A stretch of DNA of 62,296 bases from assembly GCF_001078375.1 (NCBI RefSeq), contig NZ_BBXI01000001.1:1-62296 (forward strand), written 5' to 3'. The position numbers and the translations under genes were made by a program. This document shows positions 15,900 through 24,129 of the stretch, piece after piece; the stretch's first letter is position 1, and every line of letters starts with the position of its first letter. This DNA comes from Veillonella tobetsuensis. Its GTDB lineage: Bacteria > Bacillota > Negativicutes > Veillonellales > Veillonellaceae. Below the pieces are notes generated by a model. That model saw only the letters and a program-made list of their open reading frames with translations. It was not told the DNA's origin and ran no database searches.

Positions 15900-17042
15900 A
15901 TGAAGCAGTTCGTTAAAAGGTTTATATGTGGTGTATTGCTAGTAACAACGGTGTGTGCTGTGGCCGGATGTTACAAAGATGAAGCAAAGACTGTAGCGGA
16001 AGAACGTACACCTACAAGTTTTAGGGCTATAGCTGCAACCAATGCATCGGTCGAGGATAAGGCAGATTTAATGGTGAAAAATATGTCTCGCGAGGACAAA
16101 ATCGGCCAATTGATTCTCATGGGCCTCGACGGTACCACATTAGATGAGCCTCAAAAAGAAATGATGCGCAAATACCGTGTAGGCGGTATTTTATTAGATA
16201 ATAATAATATGGAATCCAAGGAACAACTACGGACTTTCACAAAAGGGATTCGAGATAATGCAAATATTGCGAGCCTAGCGCCTCCGTTCATCGCGATTCA
16301 TCGGGAACGGATGCCTTATCGCCCTAATGTGATGATTCCTTGGGTGGAACCTAACATTATCTCTAAAAAGGGCCTTGATGCGGTGGGTAGCCTCGCGACG
16401 CGTACCTCCATTGAGATGCGCGACCTTGGATTTAATCTAAATTTAGGGCCCATGGTAAATACACATTCCTTCTATTCCTATACACAGGATCTCGACCGGG
16501 CCGCACAGATTGGCGAATTGATTACGAAGCGATATGCGGCGAATCAAGTGTTCACGGCGTACCAATTTTTCCCAGGTGGGGCCGATTTTACGGTGCCTGG
16601 CATGCGAGTCGATGTATCGAAGGACGCACTGATGGACGATGATACGCGCGTTTTTGTGCAGCTGATCCAATCTACGGCACAGGAGCGACCTATGATTATG
16701 GTGAATTCTGTGAAAGTCACCTCTATGGATGCAAAAAATCCCGTTAGTTTGTCTAAACCGATTATCACCGATTGGCTGCGCGGTGAATTGGGCTTTACTG
16801 GCGTAGTTTTATCCGATGATATCGAAGTCGGTGCGGCCATTACCGGCATCGCCGTAGGTGATTATGCGGTACGTACCATCAAGGCTGGTGGCGATATGGT
16901 AGCCGTGTGTAAACACTCGAATCATATCAAGGAAATTCATACCGCCTTAACACAAGCCGTAGAAGATGGCACTATTACAGAAGCAGAACTCAATGCTGCG
17001 GTGCGGCGTATCATGATTATGAAATTTACCAACAATCAATAA
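15900..17042 (+). CDS. GH3 (NagZ-like) lipoprotein lacking family signature motifs
   Basis: This protein has 380 residues. The N-terminus is a lipoprotein signal with lipobox AVAGC (lipidated Cys24). The body follows glycoside hydrolase family 3 beta-N-acetylglucosaminidases: KIGQLILMGLDG (67-78), GGILLDNNN (95-103), NLNLGPMVNTHS (179-190), VVLSDDIEVGAA (302-313, with the nucleophile Asp) and TIKAGGDMVAVC (327-338). Two hallmark motifs are altered. The substrate loop DQEGGxVxR is replaced by IHRERMPYR (133-141). The acid/base loop KHFPGHG is replaced by YQFFPGGAD (221-229), so the catalytic His is gone. It may bind peptidoglycan fragments without cutting them, or have a different substrate. 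The start at 15900 is chosen because the lipobox then falls at residue 24; a TTG at 15867 adds 11 hydrophilic residues before the signal. Confidence 0.8.
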   Translation: MKQFVKRFICGVLLVTTVCAVAGCYKDEAKTVAEERTPTSFRAIAATNASVEDKADLMVKNMSREDKIGQLILMGLDGTTLDEPQKEMMRKYRVGGILLDNNNMESKEQLRTFTKGIRDNANIASLAPPFIAIHRERMPYRPNVMIPWVEPNIISKKGLDAVGSLATRTSIEMRDLGFNLNLGPMVNTHSFYSYTQDLDRAAQIGELITKRYAANQVFTAYQFFPGGADFTVPGMRVDVSKDALMDDDTRVFVQLIQSTAQERPMIMVNSVKVTSMDAKNPVSLSKPIITDWLRGELGFTGVVLSDDIEVGAAITGIAVGDYAVRTIKAGGDMVAVCKHSNHIKEIHTALTQAVEDGTITEAELNAAVRRIMIMKFTNNQ

Positions 17043-17127
17043 AACTCTTTTCTCTTTTGGATATGTATCCCCTTTACTGCTTGTTCAGTGAAAGGGGGAC
17101 ATATCATTTGAGGAGAGAGTTTTTTTA
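17042..17127 (+). terminator. Long terminator after the GH3-like lipoprotein
   Basis: An inner stem (GATATGT near 17060 with ACATATC ending 17105, continuing CCCCTTT/AAAGGGG) is nested inside AAACTC (17042-17047) paired with GAGTTT (17117-17122), and ends in seven T. Confidence 0.8.
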
Positions 17128-17177
17128 TGTGTAAATGATGAATTTATTATATATTTGTTAAAATACATAAAATATAT

Positions 17178-17206
17178 TTTATAGATTATTTAGATTATGA
17201 TATAAT
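17178..17206 (+). promoter_or_regulatory. Promoter of the AAA ATPase gene
   Basis: TTTATA (17178-17183), 17 bases, TATAAT (17201-17206), with a TGA extension before the -10. Confidence 0.55.
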
Positions 17207-17246
17207 AGGTTCCTAAGGACTGAATTTAAGGGAGGTGAGATCTTAT

Positions 17247-18284
17247 ATGAAGTGTGTAAACCATGAGGCGGTAATTGATTCTATCATGGAACAATACGAG
17301 AAGGCCTGTATGGATATGAGTGTTGTATACGGGCCTTATAGCGTAGGAAAAACCTATATTGCAAAGGAACTGCAAAACCGATTAACATCGAATCATGTGA
17401 TTTACTTGCTAGGGCGACTAGCGAACGAATCCGTTCATATTCGATCCATTGAGAGAGGATTGGATATGCCATCTGGGTCATTTCGCACCCTAGAGGAGGC
17501 TTTGCGTAGAGTATTTCAAATGAGCGTTGATAAACATATGATGTTTATTATTGACGATTACCCGGCTCTAGTAGATACGGCACCACAGGTGCCTATCCTA
17601 TTACGGGAATTGATGGAAACCTATCGGGACTATGGCAAGATGTTTGTACTCCTCATGGGAACCCATGTGGACGAATTAAAAGGGCGAATCTTGGGCGAAT
17701 CTAGCTTGATTGCCCCATATATTCATAGTCACTTTAAGGTAGAACCTTTCACCCTTGATGATGTGAGAGCATTAGGGTGGAACTATACCGATGAAGATCT
17801 TGCGAAACTATACCATGTAACAGGAGGTATGCCAGGCAATCTAGTGCATATCGACCCTACTGCATCCGTAGATGATAATATTGTGCGTCTATTCTTTAGA
17901 CCAGAAGGCGCCCTATATATGGAACCGCAACGACTACTCATGCGTTATATTCGTAACGCTGGGGCAGCCAATGCCATTTTATATGCACTAGTACAGCTAG
18001 ATAAACCATTCTATACAGAGTTGTGCCATGCTAGCGAACTGAAAAGTGGTACCTTTGCGACCCGTATGGCCGACTTGTTAGACATGGCCATTATAGGCCG
18101 TCTCCAAGGGGGCAGCCGAGGTCCATTGCGCTATTCGGACTATCACTTTGTGAATACCATGTTCCAATTTTGGTTTGAATACGTATTCCCTTACATGGAG
18201 GACATTCATTGTGGGGATGGGCAGCATGTCTACGATACCATGGTGAAACCAGTATTCGCTAAGAATCTATCATTGGTGTACTAA
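17247..18284 (+). CDS. AAA-type ATP-binding protein (archaeal-ATPase/DUF234-like)
   Basis: This protein has 345 residues. Walker A is GPYSVGKT (29-36) and Walker B is MFIIDDYP (99-106). The C-terminal part is a winged-helix region ending YSDYHFVNTMFQFWFEYVFP, the conserved tail of the 'archaeal ATPase plus DUF234' group of STAND-like NTPases. These proteins are widespread, often poorly characterised, and thought to act as regulatory or defence switches. No membrane segment is seen. AGGGAGG (17229-17235) precedes the ATG at 17247 by 11 bases; the GTG at 17235 overlaps that site and is rejected. The gene is a single unit, with its own promoter and a hairpin terminator. What it controls cannot be told from this window; the next gene, a sigma-like factor, may be related only by position. 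Confidence 0.82.
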   Translation: MKCVNHEAVIDSIMEQYEKACMDMSVVYGPYSVGKTYIAKELQNRLTSNHVIYLLGRLANESVHIRSIERGLDMPSGSFRTLEEALRRVFQMSVDKHMMFIIDDYPALVDTAPQVPILLRELMETYRDYGKMFVLLMGTHVDELKGRILGESSLIAPYIHSHFKVEPFTLDDVRALGWNYTDEDLAKLYHVTGGMPGNLVHIDPTASVDDNIVRLFFRPEGALYMEPQRLLMRYIRNAGAANAILYALVQLDKPFYTELCHASELKSGTFATRMADLLDMAIIGRLQGGSRGPLRYSDYHFVNTMFQFWFEYVFPYMEDIHCGDGQHVYDTMVKPVFAKNLSLVY

Positions 18285-18425
18285 CTAAGTCTGGATTATC
18301 CTGTTGAAAGCTGTATATTAGCGCTAACAAAGATCATATAATCTGCGAAACAAGTAAATTCATATAATTGGCGTACTTCATTGAAAATGCGTTGAAATTT
18401 TATACAAATACATATTCGAAAACAA

Positions 18426-18466
18426 AAATTCCGCTGTAAATCTATGCATTTTTAGCGGAATTTCTT
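18426..18466 (+). terminator. Hairpin terminator after the ATPase gene
   Basis: AAATTCCGCT (18426-18435) pairs exactly with AGCGGAATTT (18454-18463); the T tract is short, so termination may be partial. Confidence 0.55.
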
Positions 18467-18527
18467 ATTTGTCTAAATACTCACTTGGGTGTATATTTCA
18501 ATTGAGCCTAGGCAGAAAGGAACGAAT

Positions 18528-19259
18528 ATGAATATGAAACATGTGGTATGTCCCCAAAAGGTATTACAAGCGGTGACAGACCTTAGTTTAGTACGCGTCT
18601 GCCAAGAACACCGCGTATCTGTGCTCAGCACAGAACGGGCGGTGTGGCCCATCGAGGAACTCACCATCGATGCAGCACAAGTCGAACTATGCCGTCGCTA
18701 TCGGCCACTCATTATCAGCTATGCGAACCGATATAGCACCGAAGCACTGACGGACGATGTTGAATCATTTCTGTGGATCATCTTTATCGAAGCCATTTAC
18801 AGCTTTCATACATCAGGTAAGGTACCCTTTTCAGGGTATGTGAAAGCCGCCATTCGCTACGGTTATCTGAACTTTTACAAGCGGTCCGTTCAGCAATGGA
18901 AATGGGAATTGACCTTGCCGCCCTGCACGGGTGACGATGTATCTGAGCTGGCGATGGACCAATTTCCCGATGATGTAGATATCGAGCGAGACATCGTTGG
19001 CACCTCCAATGAGGACGAATTGCGCACTCGTCTGTGGACTGCATTTCAAAAACTACCGGTAGAACAACAAGAATTATTGTATGCCTTATATAAGGATGGT
19101 AAAAGCTGTGTCTCTATTGGTTGTGAATCGCACCAGTCGAGGCAGGCTGTGCAACAACGCCATCAAAAGGCCATCGACCAATTGCGATATTACATGATGG
19201 TGGCAGACAACAAAGAATCGGATATCCAAGATATGCAAAATATGCATAGTTATAAGTGA
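18528..19259 (+). CDS. Sigma-70-like factor (regions 2 and 4)
   Basis: This protein has 243 residues. Residues about 52-130 resemble sigma region 2 (ELCRRYRPLIISYANRYS, DDVESFLWIIFIEAI, FSGYVKAAIRYGYLNFYKR). Residues about 165-222 resemble region 4 (LWTAFQKLPVEQQELLYALY, then an HTH with SRQAVQQRHQKAIDQLR). Such small two-domain factors direct RNA polymerase to special promoters, for example in competence, stress or mobile elements. The HTH is preceded by an unusual Cys-x-x-Ile-x-Cys segment (GKSCVSIGCE). AAAGGA (18516-18521) supports the ATG at 18528; a TTG/ATG further upstream would add a non-conserved tail. It lies just upstream of a possible ComK-like regulator, with about 170 bases and a promoter between. 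Its regulon is unknown; competence or surface-protein control is inference. Confidence 0.75.
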   Translation: MNMKHVVCPQKVLQAVTDLSLVRVCQEHRVSVLSTERAVWPIEELTIDAAQVELCRRYRPLIISYANRYSTEALTDDVESFLWIIFIEAIYSFHTSGKVPFSGYVKAAIRYGYLNFYKRSVQQWKWELTLPPCTGDDVSELAMDQFPDDVDIERDIVGTSNEDELRTRLWTAFQKLPVEQQELLYALYKDGKSCVSIGCESHQSRQAVQQRHQKAIDQLRYYMMVADNKESDIQDMQNMHSYK

Positions 19260-19294
19260 CTTTAAAAAATCTAAAATATTTTTTAATTTATATA

Positions 19295-19323
19295 TTTACA
19301 GCTTGTAATTATAGGTATACAAT
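19295..19323 (+). promoter_or_regulatory. Promoter of the regulator-TAA operon
   Basis: TTTACA (19295-19300), 17 bases, TACAAT (19318-19323). The palindrome at 19355-19368 lies about 25 bases downstream of the expected start. Confidence 0.55.
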
Positions 19324-19354
19324 TAACTCATAAGTGCTGCTAAAGCACATTTAT

Positions 19355-19368
19355 ATAACACGTGTTAT
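19355..19368. promoter_or_regulatory. Operator-like palindrome ATAACACGTGTTAT
   Basis: This perfect 14-base palindrome sits in the leader between promoter and coding region. A second small inverted repeat, GTGC/GCAC, lies just before it. Placement downstream of the start site suits a roadblock repressor or autoregulation. Confidence 0.5.
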
Positions 19369-19431
19369 TTATACAATTTTACAAGAGGAATTCCTTAGTT
19401 TTATTACTCATTAATCTTAAGAAAGGTTATA

Positions 19432-20037
19432 ATGATGCATAATACAGCGTATCAAACGGTAAGTAATAAAGAATCAATTTCTTGTAATCCAAATGCGATA
19501 TATGGCGATGTAGCTCACCATATATGTTGCTTAATTCCAGTTTACATAGATGGTGGTGACTGCACTGCATGTTACTATGTAGATGGTCGGCGTGATATCA
19601 TTCACAAATCCATTAAAACGGTATTGCGAGAGATAGCACGACACGAGGGTGTTCTAGCAAACGGCATTCAATCAACAAGACGGTCAAAGCCCATGTATAC
19701 GGATCCACGAACGTTAGGTCCTAACATGACATTTGCTTGTCTTAAAGCACGGAAACCAATTGCGCGCGATGTGGTGTATGGTTTATTCAATGTTATCATT
19801 CCATTTCAATACCACATTGAGCCAGGACCAGAACCACATACAACGTATATCATCATAGGAGACTTTGATCCTATACTCGTATTTCATTCCCCTGACCACG
19901 TGCAACGTAAATTGCGTGACGCTTTGTTAGAACATCTAGACTATACAAAACGGATACTCGCGAAACTGAGTACCTGTGGCAATCCCTACGTAGTGGCTGA
20001 AATTTATGGCGCATCGAGAACGCTAGCGGGAGTATAG
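19432..20037 (+). CDS. Possible ComK-like regulator upstream of a TAA
   Basis: This protein has 201 residues, with no signal peptide or membrane segment, and is rich in His and Cys at the start (HHICCLIP, GGDCTACYY). The middle (RSKPMYTDPRTLGPNMTFACLKARKPI...YGLFNVI) and the following TYIIIGDFDPILVFHSPDHV loosely follow the order of conserved stretches in ComK, the competence transcription factor (KPPI..P....FPT.S...W...I, then I.F.....I....S). The match is by eye and weak, so the name is tentative. AAGAAAGG precedes two possible ATGs (19432 and 19435). The stop is only 35 bases from the next start, with no terminator, so it is probably co-transcribed with the small trimeric autotransporter and may control it. 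Confidence 0.5.
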   Translation: MMHNTAYQTVSNKESISCNPNAIYGDVAHHICCLIPVYIDGGDCTACYYVDGRRDIIHKSIKTVLREIARHEGVLANGIQSTRRSKPMYTDPRTLGPNMTFACLKARKPIARDVVYGLFNVIIPFQYHIEPGPEPHTTYIIIGDFDPILVFHSPDHVQRKLRDALLEHLDYTKRILAKLSTCGNPYVVAEIYGASRTLAGV

Positions 20038-20072
20038 CAACACATTGTTAGAGAGTATGGGAGGGTCGTAAA

Positions 20073-21353
20073 ATGAATTACGCAACAAAATTAGGTATCG
20101 TAGCAATGGTTAGTATGCTCGGTATATCTTCAAATGGCTTGGTGCAAGCCGCCGATACACCTATCGTTTCAACTGGTGGTGCAGCCTATAATATCGGCAT
20201 ACCAGGAAATTCTAACTTTACTAATTCGGACAATGTATCCCTTGGTGGACAAGCGGGTACTAGTAATGGCAATCCATATCAAAACCCTAACGATCCTAAT
20301 GCAAAGGGCAATAATATCGCCATTGGCCGGATATCGTTGAATGGATCCAGTGGTGGTGCCAATGTTGCACTAGGTTCAAAGACCTTTTTAAATGGTAAGG
20401 GCGATTATAATTTCCTCGGTAATTTTGCCGCTGGATTTAATTCGACTATATCCAATACGATTGCCATCGGCTCCTTCGCTGGTTCTGGTGCGACTGGTAA
20501 TAAAAACGTATGGCTTGGCACAGGCCAAGCTGGTGGCAGTAAAGGTAACAATACGGTGTTGATTGGGTCTAATTCAACAGTGGATGGCAACTTTAACTAT
20601 GGCATAGGTCATAATGCAGAGTTAAAGGGTGAAAGCAATGCTGTTGTTGGTGCCTATAATCATGTGACGGCTAATAATACCTATGTCTTAGGTGATCACG
20701 TAGATACGACTTTGAATAATGCAGTTGTGCTTGGTAGTAATTCCACTGCTGAAAGTAGTGATGTGGTGAGCACCCCAAGTTACACCTATGCAGGTGGTAC
20801 CGTTAACTTTGCTGGTACAACACCAGTATCTACAGTCTCTGTAGGTGCTACAGGTCAAGAACGTACCATCACTCATGTGGCAGCTGGCCGTGTTAGTGCA
20901 GATTCTACGGATGCCATCAATGGTTCCCAACTATACGGTGCAAACCAACAAATCGATAATCTATACAATACAATTAGCAATATTGGAAAAGAAGCTAATA
21001 AAGGCGATGCTCGTGCTGCGGCACTAGCTGCATTACATCCAATGCAATTTGATCCAGATAATCGAGTACAAGTAATGGGTGGTATCGGACACTATAAAGA
21101 TGCGAATGCTCTTGCCCTAGGTGTTGGTTATTATCCAAAGGAAAACTTGCTCCTTACTGCAGGTGCTACCGTTAATAACCATATCATGGCAAACCTTGGC
21201 GTATCCTATAAATTTGGTGAAAGCAAAATGGTGCAAAAAATCTCTCCTGCTTCCTATAATGCTCTCGAACAACGGGTTGATACATTAGAGGCTCAAAATA
21301 AGAAATTACAAGAAACAGTAGATATGCTGGTAGAAAAATTAAATAATAGATAA
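20073..21353 (+). CDS. Small trimeric autotransporter adhesin (type Vc) with coiled-coil tail
   Basis: This protein has 426 residues. The signal peptide is short (residues 1-27, ending VQA-A) without the extended region seen in the giant TAAs. Residues about 40-235 form a YadA-type left-handed head of repeated NTxxIG/NxxVLG motifs. A neck (DSTDAINGSQLYG) follows at about 285-297, then a short stalk and the YadA-like membrane anchor (residues about 315-385: AAALAALHPMQFDP..., ending LGVSYKFG). A trimeric TAA normally ends at this last strand. Here a further 40 residues form a predicted coiled coil (LEQRVDTLEAQNKKLQETVD) that would lie in the periplasm. GGGAGGG gives the start. It lies directly behind the possible regulator gene and ends before a strong terminator. 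Confidence 0.88.
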   Translation: MNYATKLGIVAMVSMLGISSNGLVQAADTPIVSTGGAAYNIGIPGNSNFTNSDNVSLGGQAGTSNGNPYQNPNDPNAKGNNIAIGRISLNGSSGGANVALGSKTFLNGKGDYNFLGNFAAGFNSTISNTIAIGSFAGSGATGNKNVWLGTGQAGGSKGNNTVLIGSNSTVDGNFNYGIGHNAELKGESNAVVGAYNHVTANNTYVLGDHVDTTLNNAVVLGSNSTAESSDVVSTPSYTYAGGTVNFAGTTPVSTVSVGATGQERTITHVAAGRVSADSTDAINGSQLYGANQQIDNLYNTISNIGKEANKGDARAAALAALHPMQFDPDNRVQVMGGIGHYKDANALALGVGYYPKENLLLTAGATVNNHIMANLGVSYKFGESKMVQKISPASYNALEQRVDTLEAQNKKLQETVDMLVEKLNNR

Positions 21354-21415
21354 TATTGAGATGCTTAAATAGCTGTATAGTGTAAACAGATTTTTCATAA
21401 AAACCTCAATACATA

Positions 21416-21456
21416 AGCGGATAGTTAATCCTTTGTGATTAGCTATCCGCTTTTTG
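21416..21456 (+). terminator. Terminator after the small TAA
   Basis: AGCGGATAG... (21416-21430) pairs with ...CTATCCGCT (21437-21451), followed by TTTTT. Confidence 0.85.
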
Positions 21457-21534
21457 GTTTATTTAATAATCCTGTAAATATATTAAATTTTATCGTATAA
21501 TTCTAATTTTTTGCACTTAATTATAAATAAACTG

Positions 21535-21562
21535 TTTACAAATATTTAAAATGTGTTAATAT
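21535..21562 (+). promoter_or_regulatory. Promoter of the SLH-tailed TAA
   Basis: TTTACA (21535-21540), 16 bases, TAATAT (21557-21562) with a TGT extension. Confidence 0.5.
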
Positions 21563-21639
21563 ATTCATGTAATCATCATGAAGAAATGATGAGTTTTGAG
21601 AGTGGACTTATTGTTTTGTTATATAGGGGATAGAAGAAC

Positions 21640-23799
21640 ATGAACAATCGTAAACGCATTTTAACACTATTGATCAATGGTGTATTGTTATCTAGCTTAT
21701 GTGTGGCTAGTGCAGCTGATACAACAACTGGGGCTGGTAATGGTATTGCCTACGGTACAGGTAGTACTGCAAATAACACCTTAGATGTTGCCTTGGGTAA
21801 TAAAGCTAATGTAGAAAATTACGTTGGTCAAAATGGTAGCATCGCTATCGGGGCAAATTCTCATGTAGAAAACATGGCAGGTGGTGCAGAAGCAGCTGTA
21901 GGTATGGGTCAAACATCATATTCTGGCAACTGGTTCTCTTCGGCTCGTGTACCTGCAGATCCATCTAAAGTAGTAGGTTCTATTGCGATTGGTAATAACA
22001 CATATGCTCGTACAGGTAGTACTATGATTGGTTCTCATAATTATCGTGGAGCCATTGGTGATACGACGATAGATACAGATAATAATGGTACGCGTGGTGC
22101 AAATTTAAATGTATATGCAACAACTGTTGGTGCGAATAGCTTTAGTAATGGGGCTTTCACCACTAATACTGGTACTTACAATATCATTAGTTCCTCTTAC
22201 ACAGGAGGTCGTTTCTCAACACCTACTCAAAACTTCGGTGCTACCGTAAATGGTGCTTTCAACAGCATTGAATCTACAACAAGTAGCTCTACAGCCGGCG
22301 TAGGAACAGCTATTACTGGTGTTGCAAACCGTGTGGCTAATTCCAACGGCGCTCTTGTATATGGAGCGGGTAATGAAATTACTAATTCTACTGCTTCTTT
22401 CACCACTCCAGGAGAGGGTGCTACCTCTGCCAAGGATTTTGCAGATAAATTAAGAAATGCCGTAACATCCTCTAATGGTGCTGGAGCTACAATGGCGTTT
22501 GGTGGCGGTAACAAAGCAGACTATACACTACGTACATCTATGATTGGTGTAAACAACACTGTAACCGGCGTACGTGGTAACCAAAGTAAAGATAATTTGG
22601 CTATCGGTGTGGGTAATACAGGTACTAAGGTACAGCATATGACTGTTATCGGTTCTAAAAATACAGTATCCGATGCAACTAATATCCTTGTTCTCGGTGA
22701 TAATCGTACTGTAACGAGTGCAAACAACACAGTTATCTTAGGCTCTAGCGATAATGGCACAACAACGACTGTAAACGATGCAGTGGCTGTAGGTCACAAT
22801 ACAGAAGTAACCGTAGTAGGTGGTGCTGCTATTGGTAGTGGCTCTAAAGCAATTGTTGCAGCTGGTGCAGTAGGTTATGATGTCCTCACCAATGCGCCAT
22901 CCACCGAAACATCTTCTACTTGGGTGTCTACAGCATCTGCTGTATCCGTTGGTGATGTAGATAATAATGTAACACGTCAAATTACATCTGTTGCTGCTGG
23001 TACAAATGATACTGATGCGGTAAATGTGGCTCAACTTAAATTGTTGCGTAACAATGTAGGCGGCGATATTACGAATATCCAAAACAATATTATAAATATT
23101 AATGGCAATATAGCTCGCTTGGACAAACGCGTAAATCGTGGTGTTGCTGGTGCAGCGGCATTGGCGGCCCTTCATCCGCTCGACTTTGATCCAGATGCTA
23201 AATGGGACTTTGCTGCAGGCTATGGTCATTACCACAATGGTAATGCTGCTGCACTTGGTGCATTCTATCGACCTAACGAGGATGTGCAATTGAGCGTAGG
23301 TTCTACATTGGGTAATGGGGAAACTGTTGTGAATGCCGGCCTTTCTGTGAAAGTGGGTGCTCATAGCAATGTATCTCGTTCTCGCGTAGCCATCGGTAAA
23401 GAAGTGTTAGAACTTAAGAAAACAGTAGCTCTTCAAAATGCACAAATCCAAAAATTAACAGCCCTCTTAAATGATGTAGCAGGTACTCGCATGAAAGCAG
23501 ACCACACTACATTATTCCCAGATGTGGCTAGCAACCACTGGGCATACGAAGCAGTAAGTGATCTATCTCGCCGTGGCTTGGTAGAAGGATACCCAGATGG
23601 CACATTCGGTGGCGATCGCTTATTAACACGCTACGAATTTGCTCAAATCGTATATCGTGCCCTTCAAAATGGCGTACAAGTGGATGAACAACTGGTAACA
23701 GAATTCAGCCCTGAAATGGCATTGTTCCGCGTTGATACAGTAGCAAGAAACAACCAAGGTCAACCGACAATTGAACGTGTTAGAGTGAATAAAAAATAG
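21640..23799 (+). CDS. Trimeric autotransporter ending in a coiled coil and an SLH domain
   Basis: This protein has 719 residues. Residues 1-26 are a signal peptide (KRILTLLINGVLLSSLCVAS). Residues about 30-440 form a YadA-type head of NxxIG repeats. A neck (DTDAVNVAQL) follows, then a short stalk. The anchor spans about 500-575 (VAGAAALAALHPLDFDPDAK to NAGLSVKVG). After the anchor comes a coiled coil (about 585-615, EVLELKKTVALQNAQIQKL) and then a complete SLH domain (about 622-682: LFPDVASNHWAYEAVSDL, GYPDGTFGG, LTRYEFAQI). This is the same domain the OmpM porins use to bind polyamine-modified peptidoglycan. Since the C-terminus of a TAA barrel faces the periplasm, the adhesin would be pinned to the cell wall. 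AGGGGA precedes the ATG. It is flanked by its own promoter and terminator. Confidence 0.9.
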   Translation: MNNRKRILTLLINGVLLSSLCVASAADTTTGAGNGIAYGTGSTANNTLDVALGNKANVENYVGQNGSIAIGANSHVENMAGGAEAAVGMGQTSYSGNWFSSARVPADPSKVVGSIAIGNNTYARTGSTMIGSHNYRGAIGDTTIDTDNNGTRGANLNVYATTVGANSFSNGAFTTNTGTYNIISSSYTGGRFSTPTQNFGATVNGAFNSIESTTSSSTAGVGTAITGVANRVANSNGALVYGAGNEITNSTASFTTPGEGATSAKDFADKLRNAVTSSNGAGATMAFGGGNKADYTLRTSMIGVNNTVTGVRGNQSKDNLAIGVGNTGTKVQHMTVIGSKNTVSDATNILVLGDNRTVTSANNTVILGSSDNGTTTTVNDAVAVGHNTEVTVVGGAAIGSGSKAIVAAGAVGYDVLTNAPSTETSSTWVSTASAVSVGDVDNNVTRQITSVAAGTNDTDAVNVAQLKLLRNNVGGDITNIQNNIININGNIARLDKRVNRGVAGAAALAALHPLDFDPDAKWDFAAGYGHYHNGNAAALGAFYRPNEDVQLSVGSTLGNGETVVNAGLSVKVGAHSNVSRSRVAIGKEVLELKKTVALQNAQIQKLTALLNDVAGTRMKADHTTLFPDVASNHWAYEAVSDLSRRGLVEGYPDGTFGGDRLLTRYEFAQIVYRALQNGVQVDEQLVTEFSPEMALFRVDTVARNNQGQPTIERVRVNKK

Positions 23800-23869
23800 T
23801 TGATTTTATACAGCATATATAATCGTATTTATATATGGCTCATAGCAAAATAATATAAGACCCGTAAAC

Positions 23870-23914
23870 AATAGCGGCTAGTACATCGCATATGATGTGC
23901 TAGCCGCTATTTGT
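23870..23914 (+). terminator. Terminator after the SLH-tailed TAA
   Basis: AATAGCGGCTAGTACATC (23870-23887) pairs with GATGTGCTAGCCGCTATT (23894-23911, one mismatch), with a T-rich end. The stem is also symmetrical enough to work on the other strand. Confidence 0.8.
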
Positions 23915-23994
23915 CGTATAAATAAATTTAGTATAAAAAAGTAAGTCACATTCATATAAATTCATAATATTTTCATAAAACGATGTCGAAAATA

Positions 23995-24023
23995 TTGAAA
24001 ATATGAATGTAATATGATATTTT
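23995..24023 (+). promoter_or_regulatory. Probable promoter of giant TAA 1
   Basis: TTGAAA (23995-24000), 17 bases, TATTTT (24018-24023). The leader of about 100 bases is AT-rich. Confidence 0.4.
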
Positions 24024-24129
24024 TATTCATGTATGCATAAAAGTAGACTATTATTGTCTAGTTTTGTAAATGAATGAGTTATCAGTAATAAATGATATAT
24101 ATATATTAGTATGAGGAGATACGTGGACT

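Larger units (their letters stand above)
23800..24129. other. Interval before the first giant TAA
   Basis: This interval contains the terminator at 23870-23914, three nearby TTCATA direct repeats (about 23950-23978), and the promoter at 23995-24023. No gene is visible. Confidence 0.5.
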
